Below, in pieces: positions 55,994 through 63,316 of a DNA stretch of 64,000 nucleotides. The notes beneath the pieces were generated by a model, which was not told where the DNA came from, did no database searches, and worked only from the letters and a program-made list of their open reading frames with translations. Origin of the DNA: Methanomicrobium antiquum (GTDB lineage: Archaea; Halobacteriota; Methanomicrobia; Methanomicrobiales; Methanomicrobiaceae); NCBI RefSeq assembly GCF_029633915.1, contig NZ_CP091092.1:2356001-2420000 (forward strand), given 5' to 3'. The translations under genes and the position numbers were made by a program. Within the stretch, counting starts at the first letter, position 1. Each line of letters starts with the position of its first letter.

Positions 55994-56857
55994 TCACTTT
56001 AATTTAATATTTCGATCTTCGGGAAGTATTCTTCTAAGTGTGTATATGTCGTTGTTTTTAATCAAATCAACATAATTTGGAAGTTTTTCCCAATCATCCC
56101 ATACAGCACTAATAAGTTTTCCATTAATATCACAGCATTTATTTTGTGTAAGAAAATGAATCAATTCTGCCGCTTTTTTTCCGGTTTCAGGGTTATTATT
56201 TAAGAGATCCATTGCAGATTCAATTTCAGAATTTCCGGCGTATTGTACTCCTGCATTAATAATATCTTTTGTAAGACCACTGTACATGGCGCCTGGGGCA
56301 ACACAATTTATAGTTATACCATATTGCTCAACTTCCTGAGCAATAGTTTCTGAAAAACGTAATAATCCACATTTTGCTGTTGCATAACCTGAAAAGTTCG
56401 GACGTGGACCTGTTGATCCGCCTCCGGAGATGTTGATAATTCTTCCAAATTTGTTTTGTATCATAGAAGGGATAAATTCCCTGCAAATGTGCACCGGCGC
56501 TAAAAGGCAGACATTAAGGCATTTCTGCCATTCCTGCCAGTTGTTTTTATGAATTGGTCCTATAGGTCCCTGTATTGCAGCATTATTTATTATTATATCA
56601 GGATTTCCGGCTTTTGATTTAATATTGTCTGTCAAAGAAGAGATTTCTTCAATATTTGCAAGATCAAATGGAAAATCATAGATCTGCTGTTCTTGCATTG
56701 CATTTTTTGCATATTCCTTAGAAGTTTTTTTTAATTCCTCTTTGTTTCTGGCAACAATAATTATGTTGTTTCCTTCCGACCAGAATTTATCTGCAACAAG
56801 CTTTCCAAGACCTCTTGTTGCACCGGTAATCAAAACAAGATGTGATGCTTGTTTCAT
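55994..56857 (-). CDS. Short-chain dehydrogenase/reductase
   Basis: The 287-residue classical SDR has LVLITGATRGLGKLVADKF (cofactor loop TGxxxGxG), IIINNAAIQGP (NNAA), IINISGGGS (catalytic Ser), YATAKCGLLRF (Tyr-x-x-x-Lys) and VAPGAMYS. It overlaps its neighbours by 4 bases on each side. A reduction or oxidation of a heptose or related sugar is the likely job, from its place between an epimerase and a Gfo/Idh enzyme. The C-terminus is longer than in minimal SDRs (about 250). Confidence 0.88.
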   Translation of the reverse strand: MKQASHLVLITGATRGLGKLVADKFWSEGNNIIIVARNKEELKKTSKEYAKNAMQEQQIYDFPFDLANIEEISSLTDNIKSKAGNPDIIINNAAIQGPIGPIHKNNWQEWQKCLNVCLLAPVHICREFIPSMIQNKFGRIINISGGGSTGPRPNFSGYATAKCGLLRFSETIAQEVEQYGITINCVAPGAMYSGLTKDIINAGVQYAGNSEIESAMDLLNNNPETGKKAAELIHFLTQNKCCDINGKLISAVWDDWEKLPNYVDLIKNNDIYTLRRILPEDRNIKLK

Positions 56858-57816
56858 CTTCTCTCCAAAACCCAGGGATTTTCTTTAAGAAAATCAAGTG
56901 TTTTTATAATTCCTTCCTGAATTGTGTTTTTTGGTTTCCATCCAAGTGAACAAATCTTTTTGCAGTCTAAAAATATGAACGGATTGTCTCCAATCCAGCC
57001 GCGTTCACCGCCGGTGTATCTGATTTCCGGATTTAAGCCAAGGTGGCTACAGATCCAGTTTATTGAATTATTGACCTCAACATATTCATCTGTCCCCAGG
57101 TTAAAAATATTCACAGGGTCATTTGATTTTTCAATAGCTGTGAAAATTGCGTCTATACAGTCCTGAACGTAAAGATAGGATTTTTTCTGGTGCCCGTCTC
57201 CTAAAACATCAAGGTAATCGGGATGTTTGCGGAGTTGTTTATAAAAATCAAAGACATGTCCGTGCGGGTAACGTTCTCCAAGTATGGATACAAAACGAAA
57301 GATCCATGCCTGAAATCCAAATCCTTCTGCATATGCCTGAATTAATCCTTCTCCTGCAAGTTTTGATGCCCCGTAAAGGGAGGTCTGCACAGGAAACGGT
57401 GCATCTTCAGGGGTAGGGATGACTTTAGATTCTCCATATATAGATCCCGTTGAGGAAAATGCAATATTTTTAATTGAATTTTCACGCATTGCTTCAAGAA
57501 CATTGAAGGTTGCAATTGTGTTTTGTTCAAGATCTTTAGAAGGATGTTCTGTTCCAAAGCGTACATCTGCGTTTGCTGCAAGGTGGAAAACAAAATCACA
57601 ACCGATCATTGCTTCAGTTAGTGATTTTTTATTTAAAGTATCACCTTTAATTAATTGAAATTTTGAAGATTTTTTAGCATTATCAAGGTATTCGGGGATA
57701 CCTGTGGAAAAGTTGTCGTAAACGATAACATCATTTCCCTGTGAAAGTATTCTGTCGACAAGATTACTACCAATAAATCCTGCTCCGCCGGTTATGAAAT
57801 ATTTGGTATTAGACAT
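56854..57816 (-). CDS. NAD-dependent nucleotide-sugar epimerase/dehydratase
   Basis: The 320-residue extended SDR has YFITGGAGFIGSNLVDRIL, FHLAANADVRFG, SSTGSIYGES (catalytic Thr/Ser), YGASKLAGEGLIQ (Tyr-x-x-x-Lys) and FRFVSILGERYPHG. It belongs near the GalE/UDP-sugar epimerases, with a group often found in heptose gene clusters. It starts the leftward operon; TATA-like AATATTAAAA lies at about 57842-57852. The exact epimerisation (C3, C4 or C6 of a GDP-heptose is possible) cannot be decided. Confidence 0.88.
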   Translation of the reverse strand: MSNTKYFITGGAGFIGSNLVDRILSQGNDVIVYDNFSTGIPEYLDNAKKSSKFQLIKGDTLNKKSLTEAMIGCDFVFHLAANADVRFGTEHPSKDLEQNTIATFNVLEAMRENSIKNIAFSSTGSIYGESKVIPTPEDAPFPVQTSLYGASKLAGEGLIQAYAEGFGFQAWIFRFVSILGERYPHGHVFDFYKQLRKHPDYLDVLGDGHQKKSYLYVQDCIDAIFTAIEKSNDPVNIFNLGTDEYVEVNNSINWICSHLGLNPEIRYTGGERGWIGDNPFIFLDCKKICSLGWKPKNTIQEGIIKTLDFLKENPWVLERR

Positions 57817-58004
57817 TCTAAATAGATATTGAAATTAATCACTTTTAATATTACGCAGATGAAATTTTTTTGTTTGCAACTTTATTTGGGATTTTCTCAA
57901 ATTTTGCTTGTTTTAGAACATTAAAGTCTATTTGAGACAAATATCTGTATTAATTTTTTGCAATTAGTTTCCCTTTCACTTTCACACTGCACACGGAAAA
58001 TCAG

Positions 58005-58012
58005 TTTATATA
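58005..58012 (+). promoter_or_regulatory. Strong TATA box far upstream of the 58444 gene
   Basis: TTTATATA (58005-58012) is the best archaeal TATA match in this gap. A transcript starting near 58035 would have a leader of about 400 bases that includes the whole mini-hairpin array at 58113-58372. Confidence 0.5.
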
Positions 58013-58112
58013 CGTGAGTTTAACTATTATGATGTCGGCATGCGAAGATATGCATGATTCCGGCAGAAAAACGAAAACCCAGACAGAATCGAAAAAAAAC
58101 AACCAAACCCAA

Positions 58113-58372
58113 ACCAGATTAAATTGGGAAAAATCAAAACCCGATTAAAACTGGAAGAAAATTAAAAAACAGTCTAAACCCGGCGAAAAACCAGACTAAA
58201 GCTGGAACAAACAAACCAGGCTAAAGCTGGAACAAACAAACCAGACTAAAGCTGGAACCAAACCCAGACTAAAAACTGGAACCAAACCAAACCAGACTAA
58301 AAACTGGAAACAAATCAAACCAACGAAAAACCAGACTAAAGCTGGAACCAAAACCAGGCTAAAGCTGGAACC
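58113..58372. repeat. Tandem mini-hairpin array (CCAGACTAAAGCTGG type)
   Basis: About nine degenerate units of 22-28 bases, each around CCAG(A/G)CTAAAGCTGG or CCAGACTAAAAACTGG, separated by AAACAAACC-type spacers. Each unit can fold as CCAG/CTGG with a short A-rich loop. Clear units begin near 58190, 58215, 58240, 58264, 58291, 58330 and 58354. The unit is unlike the 48-bp array at 9225 except for the AACAAACCAG linker. Confidence 0.85.
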
Positions 58373-58443
58373 AAACTCAAACCAAACAAAGTGAAAAACA
58401 AAGAAAAACCAAAAAAAAGATGAAAAGTAGGTAAGTGAAGAAT

Positions 58444-58947
58444 ATGGCCGATTTTATTGAAACAACAAGCACAAAAAGTGCTGTAAGATTAATTGAGAAC
58501 CCGATTGCAGACATTGCATCCTTCGATGCAATTATCAGCCAGATAATGTCAGAAAATCCGTTTGAATGCGTTGATTATGTAGCCGGCGGAGAGACTATTG
58601 ACGGTGTAACCATCAACAGGCAGTATTATACTGCAAAAATCATCTATGAGGATGATGATGCAAAGACTGTTGGAACGATTTCTGTAAAAGCACCATCGGT
58701 TGATGCTTTCTCAGAGGCTTCAGAAACTGTTATGGCAAACACAGAACTTGCGGCTGATATTGGCGGGGATCCTGTAAGGGATTTATCATCTGACGGTTTT
58801 TACTGCCAGCTGAAATGCCATGATGTGTCAGGTGAAATCTATTATGTAACCTTCACCCGTTCAAAGGTTAGAATATCCTCCTATGAAGACGATGCAGTCA
58901 GGCTAAAGGTTGAAACCTGGGCAGACACAGTTTCAGCTCTTGCATGA
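58444..58947 (+). CDS. Small soluble protein, function unknown
   Basis: About 167 residues, acidic, no membrane segment. The pattern of alternating strands (FECVDYVAGGETIDGVTI, YYTAKIIYEDDDAKTVGTI and ISSYEDDAVRLKVETW) suggests a compact beta-rich fold. I use the ATG at 58444 with AGGT about 11 bases upstream; the GTG at 58435 would overlap that site. It is alone behind a long repeat-rich leader. I do not recognise the family. Confidence 0.7.
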   Translation: MADFIETTSTKSAVRLIENPIADIASFDAIISQIMSENPFECVDYVAGGETIDGVTINRQYYTAKIIYEDDDAKTVGTISVKAPSVDAFSEASETVMANTELAADIGGDPVRDLSSDGFYCQLKCHDVSGEIYYVTFTRSKVRISSYEDDAVRLKVETWADTVSALA

Positions 58948-59187
58948 TTTCCTGCATGAAGTTTTTTTATTGAAACAATCGTTTCATGCATGGTTATAAT
59001 AGAAAATGTTCATGAAATGAACTTTTCATGGACTTTTTTTATTAAGCAGGAATCAATAATTCAGGTAATTTCGGATTTTTGATTATCATAGCAGTTTTCA
59101 TGCAGATGACATTTTGTGAATTTCATGTGAAATTTAGTTGTGACAAGCTTTTCGCTTTCACACATATTTTAGGAGGAGGTTTTAAAA

Positions 59188-59427
59188 TTGAACGAAAAAA
59201 CTCTGAGGGATTTGGTGATTGAGACCAGCCGCGATGTGAAATGGATTCGGGCGTCCCTTGATGAATTAAAGGAAAAAGAGACATTTTTTGAAAGCAGGCT
59301 TCGAACGTTAGAGGAGTGTCTTGGAAATACGCAAAAATCCCGTCTTTACGAAAGTCAGATATCAGCAGGCGCAGGTGCCGGTGCCGGAGGAATTGTTGCA
59401 ATTATATTGAGGCTTTTTGGCGGGTAG
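59188..59427 (+). CDS. Small coiled-coil protein with C-terminal membrane segment
   Basis: The 79-residue protein starts at TTG 59188, after a perfect AGGAGGAGGT (59171-59180) and 7-base spacer, the strongest ribosome site in the window. Residues 1-45 form an amphipathic coiled coil (VKWIRASLDELKEKETFF), and residues 57-78 a Gly/Ala-rich hydrophobic helix (GAGAGAGGIVAIILRLFGG). The order resembles XhlA-type holin accessory proteins of phages, or a small membrane protein. No phage genes are nearby. It is probably expressed well; the function is unknown. Confidence 0.65.
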   Translation: MNEKTLRDLVIETSRDVKWIRASLDELKEKETFFESRLRTLEECLGNTQKSRLYESQISAGAGAGAGGIVAIILRLFGG

Positions 59428-59728
59428 TCTGTTTTCTTTTTTTTAAAATAAGTTTGTGAAGATATTCAAAGAATCAAATGTCAAACGAAACTATTCCTTC
59501 AAAGAATCAAATATGTACAACAGATAGGATTGAACAGTTTGACCGCTGAAATTGTACACCCTGACCGGCCAAAATTGAACAGTACAAACGCCGAAACTGA
59601 ACAGTCAAAATGTGATCCTAAAAGTAAATTCAAAAAAAACCTTCCTGATAGAAGTAATCTCTCTGATTTAAGTAATTATGAATTTATTTACAAATCTCAT
59701 CATCAAATTGTACCTCCCTAAAATATTA

Positions 59729-59898
59729 AATAATCCATTCGATTATTAGCAAGGGAGGGGGACACCCCCTCCCCTGGACCCTCCCCTGCTCAGGATAGGT
59801 CACCAGAGAGAGGGGCGAGCCTCTCTCTGGTGCCCGGGGATGTTTTTTTACATCGCGTCAATTCCAAATTAGGGTGATCAGAAATATCGCGAAGAGTC
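59729..59898. repeat. Dispersed two-hairpin element, copy 3 (full)
   Basis: It begins with AATAATC/GATTATT (59729-59747). Hairpin A pairs 59753-59761 with 59765-59773 around ACA. Hairpin B pairs 59802-59813 with 59820-59831 around GGCGAG. It ends with the conserved TTCCAAATTAGGGTGATCAG box and GAAGAGTC. Hairpin B reads ACCAGAGAGAGG/CCTCTCTCTGGT, versus ACCGGAGGGG/CCCCTCCGGT in copy 1. Confidence 0.92.
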
Positions 59899-60056
59899 CT
59901 TTGTAACTTACATGAAACTGCTGGCATAAAAAAAATTTATCATGGACGTTTTCATAGGAACCGGTATTCAGTATTGATACTATGCGCTTTTCCTGCTGAG
60001 GGATATATTTATCCATAATGCTTAGATATATTTCTGTTTAACAGAGGAGTCTTTCT

Positions 60057-60242
60057 ATGCAGTCGGTAAAAGAGAAGATGAAAGAGATAATATATTCGCA
60101 ACCCGATGATTCATCATTTGAAGAGATTATACGGGAGTTAATATTTGAACGTATGATGAAAAGGGGTCTTTTGGATTCGCAAAACGGAAGGGTAATCTCC
60201 AACGCAGAGATGAAAAGCCGGATCAAATCATGGCAGAGATAG
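60057..60242 (+). CDS. Antitoxin-like small protein
   Basis: The 61-residue protein has a helical, charged sequence with FEEIIRELIFERMMKRGL and ends GRVISNAEMKSRIKSWQR, similar to the DUF-type antitoxins that carry a NAEMKxR-like motif in RelE/ParE pairs. The toxin start overlaps its end by 13 bases, as usual for such pairs, but the toxin is truncated (60230-60301). An orphan antitoxin is therefore what is left. The start ATG at 60057 has GAGGAG 10 bases upstream. Confidence 0.65.
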   Translation: MQSVKEKMKEIIYSQPDDSSFEEIIRELIFERMMKRGLLDSQNGRVISNAEMKSRIKSWQR

Positions 60243-60301
60243 TATGGACAGAAGAATCTGAGCGCTTACTTCATAACATCTTTTTTAAATTTTGTTTGTG
60301 A
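60230..60301 (+). pseudogene. Truncated ParE/RelE toxin
   Basis: ATG 60230 opens with MAEIVWTEESERLLHNI, the usual start of ParE-type toxins, then diverges after about 17 residues into FFKFCL and a stop at 60299-60301. The downstream DNA resembles the sequence at 59441-59480 (TTTGTGAAGAT(A/G)TTCAA), so a repeat-mediated deletion probably removed the toxin's main part. Confidence 0.6.
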
Positions 60302-60388
60302 AGATGTTCAACGAACTAATATTCAACTGTTAATGACTTTTTTTATTCACTGCTTATGAAACAAAGGTTTCATGCAACAGTTTCATGT

Positions 60389-60405
60389 AAGTTACGAAGA
60401 AACTT
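60389..60405. repeat. Dispersed short palindrome, copy 5
   Basis: AAGTTAC-gaa-GAAACTT preceded by TTTCATGT matches the copy at 9699 except for one base. It lies immediately before the fourth dispersed two-hairpin element; a half copy in the opposite orientation (GTAACTTACATGAAAC) lies immediately after the third one, at 59903-59918. Confidence 0.55.
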
Positions 60406-60419
60406 TCATCTAAATTTTA

Positions 60420-60633
60420 AATAATCAATTCGATTATTGCAAGGGAGGGGGACGCCCCCTCCCTTGAACCCTCCCCCTGCTCAAGATAGGTCACCAGAGG
60501 GAGGGGCGAGCCTCCCTCTGGTTCCCACTGTTGCCCGTTGTGTATATCGCAACGAAACAATTCCAAATTAGGGTTATTAGAAATATGGCACAGAGTCTCC
60601 AAATTAGGGTTATTAGAAATATGGCGAAGAGTT
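60420..60633. repeat. Dispersed two-hairpin element, copy 4 with duplicated 3' box
   Basis: The layout matches copies 1 and 3: AATAATC/GATTATT (60420-60438), hairpin A 60441-60451 with 60455-60465, and hairpin B 60493-60504 with 60511-60522. The final box is present twice (ending at 60597 and again at 60633). The stem of hairpin B is ACCAGAGGGAGG/CCTCCCTCTGGT, a third paired variant. It ends 9 bases before the stop of the ATPase gene. Confidence 0.92.
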
Positions 60634-60641
60634 AAAAAACT

Positions 60642-62003
60642 TCACAAGTCTAATCCTGTTATATGCTCTCTTAATTCATGCTCAAGAGAATATGCCGGAA
60701 TTATATGAATTATTTTGCCATCCAAAGAAATTCTGTCTTTTTCATTTTCAGTTACAATGTAGCCTTCATCAAGGTTATAGTCCTCCATTGCCTCCTTAAG
60801 GCCGCGAATCTCTCTGTTTTTTGTATCTAAATTCTTAAGTGAGAGTGAAACCTGAACAGCCAATACAATTTGGGATACATTGCCGGAAAGCTTAGTATTC
60901 TCCCTAATATTAACAGGATACTTTGATTTTACAACAAAATCACATTCATATTTCTTTTTATGATAGTATATTTCATCAAAAATCCGGTTTAAAAAGCAGA
61001 ATACATAATTTTCAAGAAGTCTTCCCTTATTTTCAGAGAAAGCAAATGAAACGGCATTTATAAGCCCGGTATCAAGTGCATATATCTTTTTTGGGTTGGC
61101 AATCTGTTTTTTAACAGACCATGTATATTTCATCAGGGTATAGAGAAGATAGCAGTTTTGAGCATACTCTGTATATTCCTTTACTGTATCCGGAGATATA
61201 TTTAGTATTTCTGCAATTTTATTGAAAGAGTAAAGATTTCCTGAATTTGATATCAGAAAATAAAGAAGATTTACGAGATCAGAATTATTTCGAAGGTTAT
61301 TTGGGAGTATTATATCTTTTAGATATATTGTTTCATAGTAATTTTTCAGAATCTGCCTCTTTAAGCTGTCATTAGTTTCAACAGCTATACGCGGATATCC
61401 TCCGAATTTTAGAAACTCATCAAATAACTGTCTTTTTTCAATCATTCTGGGATTAATAATGCCTTTAAAATTTAAAAATTCCTGAAAAGAAAGCGGATAA
61501 ATTGTGCAGGTTAGATATCTCCCCGATAGTCTTGCAGCCGCGTCATTTTTAAGGATAGAGGATGTGGAGCCTGTCAGTATACATTTGATATCTTTTTTGG
61601 TGTCATAAAACGTTTTTATGGCGTATGCCCAGTAATTGTAGTTTTGAATTTCGTCTATGAAAAGGTAAAAAATTTCATTATTTTTTCTTCTGCTCATGTA
61701 TTCTTCAACAATACTTCCAAGAAGGAGAGGTTCATCTCTCATTGACATAAAAAGGGGTTCATCAAGGTTGATATACAAAATATTCTGTATCGGTGTCCCT
61801 GTTTTTATGAGATAATCAATTAACTGATATGCAAGTGTGGATTTACCTGTTCTTCTTGCTCCGGTTAACAGAAGAATTTCTTTTGCATCCAGATATTGCA
61901 TTATTTCCGGGAAAAAAGACAGGCGGTTTATTCCTGTGTCAAAATCCTTTGAAAACCACCAGGGGTTCTGGCTTTCAATGACTATTTGCATACCCTGATC
62001 CAT
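60642..62003 (-). CDS. ATP-binding protein with DUF4143-type C-terminus
   Basis: The 453-residue protein has an AAA_14-type ATPase domain: LLLTGARRTGKSTLAYQL (Walker A), FYLFIDEIQNYNYWAYAIK (Walker B), ILTGSTSSILKN and GRYLTCTIYPLSFQEFL, followed by a DUF4143 region (YECDFVVKSKYPVNI and VLAVQVSLSLKN carry the nuclease-like Asp/Gln spacing). Family members are common in archaeal genomes as selfish or defence-like genes of unknown role. The start ATG at 62003 has TATA-like ATACTTAAAAG about 20 bases upstream, so the mRNA is probably leaderless. Three regularly spaced repeats lie before it. Confidence 0.88.
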   Translation of the reverse strand: MDQGMQIVIESQNPWWFSKDFDTGINRLSFFPEIMQYLDAKEILLLTGARRTGKSTLAYQLIDYLIKTGTPIQNILYINLDEPLFMSMRDEPLLLGSIVEEYMSRRKNNEIFYLFIDEIQNYNYWAYAIKTFYDTKKDIKCILTGSTSSILKNDAAARLSGRYLTCTIYPLSFQEFLNFKGIINPRMIEKRQLFDEFLKFGGYPRIAVETNDSLKRQILKNYYETIYLKDIILPNNLRNNSDLVNLLYFLISNSGNLYSFNKIAEILNISPDTVKEYTEYAQNCYLLYTLMKYTWSVKKQIANPKKIYALDTGLINAVSFAFSENKGRLLENYVFCFLNRIFDEIYYHKKKYECDFVVKSKYPVNIRENTKLSGNVSQIVLAVQVSLSLKNLDTKNREIRGLKEAMEDYNLDEGYIVTENEKDRISLDGKIIHIIPAYSLEHELREHITGLDL

Positions 62004-62041
62004 TTATGGCTTATTAGCTTTTAAGTATCTTTAGAGTGTCG

Positions 62042-62123
62042 GTTATAATCTACAATTTTTAACAAAATCGTAGGTTATAATAGATGATTTTACAACCTAT
62101 GATTTGTTATAATAGATGATTTT
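62042..62123. promoter_or_regulatory. Three GTTATAAT repeats at 32-bp spacing upstream of ATPase gene
   Basis: GTTATAATAGATGATTTT occurs at 62074-62091 and 62106-62123, and a weaker copy (GTTATAATctacaATTTTT) at 62042. All start exactly 32 bp apart. They lie just upstream of the TATA-like box at 62019-62029 of the leftward ATPase gene. An activator or repressor site is a fair inference. Confidence 0.55.
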
Positions 62124-62302
62124 GTGTATTAATTTTTTAGTTTATCATCAAAACAGAGTAATCTGATTTTTCTGATATCAGTTACGAACTGACATAAGAT
62201 AAGAGATTAAGATGACGTTTAGATGTCTTTTGTTCATTTTAGGAGATGTTAGAAAAGAAAAAAAGCCGCTACAAAAAATTATTTGTTGTCTTAATTTATA
62301 TT

Positions 62303-62893
62303 ATGAAGTTAATGAAGCAGGTTCATATCATTGTTGACGGCTATGTCCAAAAGGTAGGTTTTAGAGAGTTTGTGTTAAAAGAAACTTTTGGCAGAGGCAT
62401 CAGCGGATATGTAAAAAACCTTGATGACGGAAAGGTTGAGATAATTGCAGAGGGAAGCGAAGATGAACTTCAGGGTCTTATATCACGAATAAATATAACC
62501 CGGTATCCAATTTCAGTTACTGAAATTCTTGTCTCATGGGAGGAAGCAACCGGAGAGTTTAGGAAATTTGAAATTATCAGGGGTGATTTACAGGAGGAGA
62601 TTTTTGAAAGAATAGATTATATCGTAACAATTCTGCATGAGAATCTTGACATTTCCAAAGAAAATCTTTCAGTCTCCAAAGAAACGCTGAAAAATACAGG
62701 AACAATCGTTGACCTGCAAAAAAGTACGCTGGAGAAGCAGGATCAGATGCTTGACTTGGGAAAGGAGACAAAGAATGAGATTGTTGGCCTTAGAAAAGAT
62801 ACCGGCAGCTATCTTGAAGAGGAATTTAAAGAAATCAAAAAAGAGCTTGTCTCAATCAAAGATGCCCTTGCAAGAGCGGGCATCAAAGTCTGA
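62303..62893 (+). CDS. Acylphosphatase domain fused to a coiled coil
   Basis: The first ~90 residues form an acylphosphatase: VHIIVDGYVQKVGFREFVL (the VQxVGFR loop with catalytic Arg) and ISGYVKNLDDGKVEIIAEG (catalytic Asn in the YVKNL motif). The rest (about 100-196) is a coiled coil with repeated heptads, e.g. NLDISKENLSVSKETLKN and STLEKQDQMLDLGKE. Acylphosphatases are normally about 90 residues; the coil may drive oligomerisation. ATG 62303 is preferred; ATG 62312 and 62246 are possible, but the latter has its AGGAG directly against the start. Confidence 0.85.
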   Translation: MKLMKQVHIIVDGYVQKVGFREFVLKETFGRGISGYVKNLDDGKVEIIAEGSEDELQGLISRINITRYPISVTEILVSWEEATGEFRKFEIIRGDLQEEIFERIDYIVTILHENLDISKENLSVSKETLKNTGTIVDLQKSTLEKQDQMLDLGKETKNEIVGLRKDTGSYLEEEFKEIKKELVSIKDALARAGIKV

Positions 62894-63074
62894 ATTTTTC
62901 CCCACTTGTCTGTAATTTACCATATTTCGGATAGAATTACCGGAAAAGAAAATCGTATACTATTAAAAACTCACACTAATTTTTCCAATTATTTTTTTAC
63001 AGTATTATTTTAAGCAGGCTTTTTTTAGACTAAACCTCCCCGCTGTGTCTAAAAAGTTAAATTCAAAGTAAATA

Positions 63075-63107
63075 GTTGTATACAAAGTATAATACTTATG
63101 ATACAAC
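63075..63107. repeat. 33-bp palindrome, first copy (degenerate promoter duplicate)
   Basis: GTTGTAT (63075-63081) and ATACAAC (63101-63107) enclose the inner palindrome AAGTATAATACTT, followed by ATGATACAACC, the same start as the ATPase at 63307. The reading frame after it (MIQPITESLV...) does not continue, so this is a duplicated 5' end. A TATAAA-like box is missing here. Confidence 0.75.
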
Positions 63108-63283
63108 CAATCACTGAAAGTCTGGTTCATCTTAACTTTAATCAGGGATCCGGTGGTTTTAGTGAATGGAAACGAATTTACTATGAAAACGTTTATGAAT
63201 GTTTTTTTAAAATTTCCTTTCATTTATATACAAAACAAAATCCGAAACGTTAGAAAAATCTCATCAGATGCAATTTATAAATA

Positions 63284-63316
63284 GTTGTATGCAAAGTATA
63301 ATACTTATGATACAAC
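63284..63316 (+). promoter_or_regulatory. 33-bp palindromic operator over the start codon of the ATPase gene
   Basis: GTTGTAT (63284-63290) and ATACAAC (63310-63316) flank AAGTATAATACTT, and the ATG at 63307-63309 lies within. TATA-like TTTATAAATA at 63274-63283 is just upstream. A protein bound to this palindrome would block transcription start on a leaderless mRNA. A near-identical copy is at 63075-63107. Confidence 0.6.

Noticed and set aside
58113-58372. CRISPR array
   Set aside because: The spacers are not unique and the units are too short and degenerate (22-28 bases).
59530-59721. 63-codon protein
   Set aside because: Low-complexity, polar sequence without a ribosome site. It is in a repeat-rich gap and looks like a chance frame.
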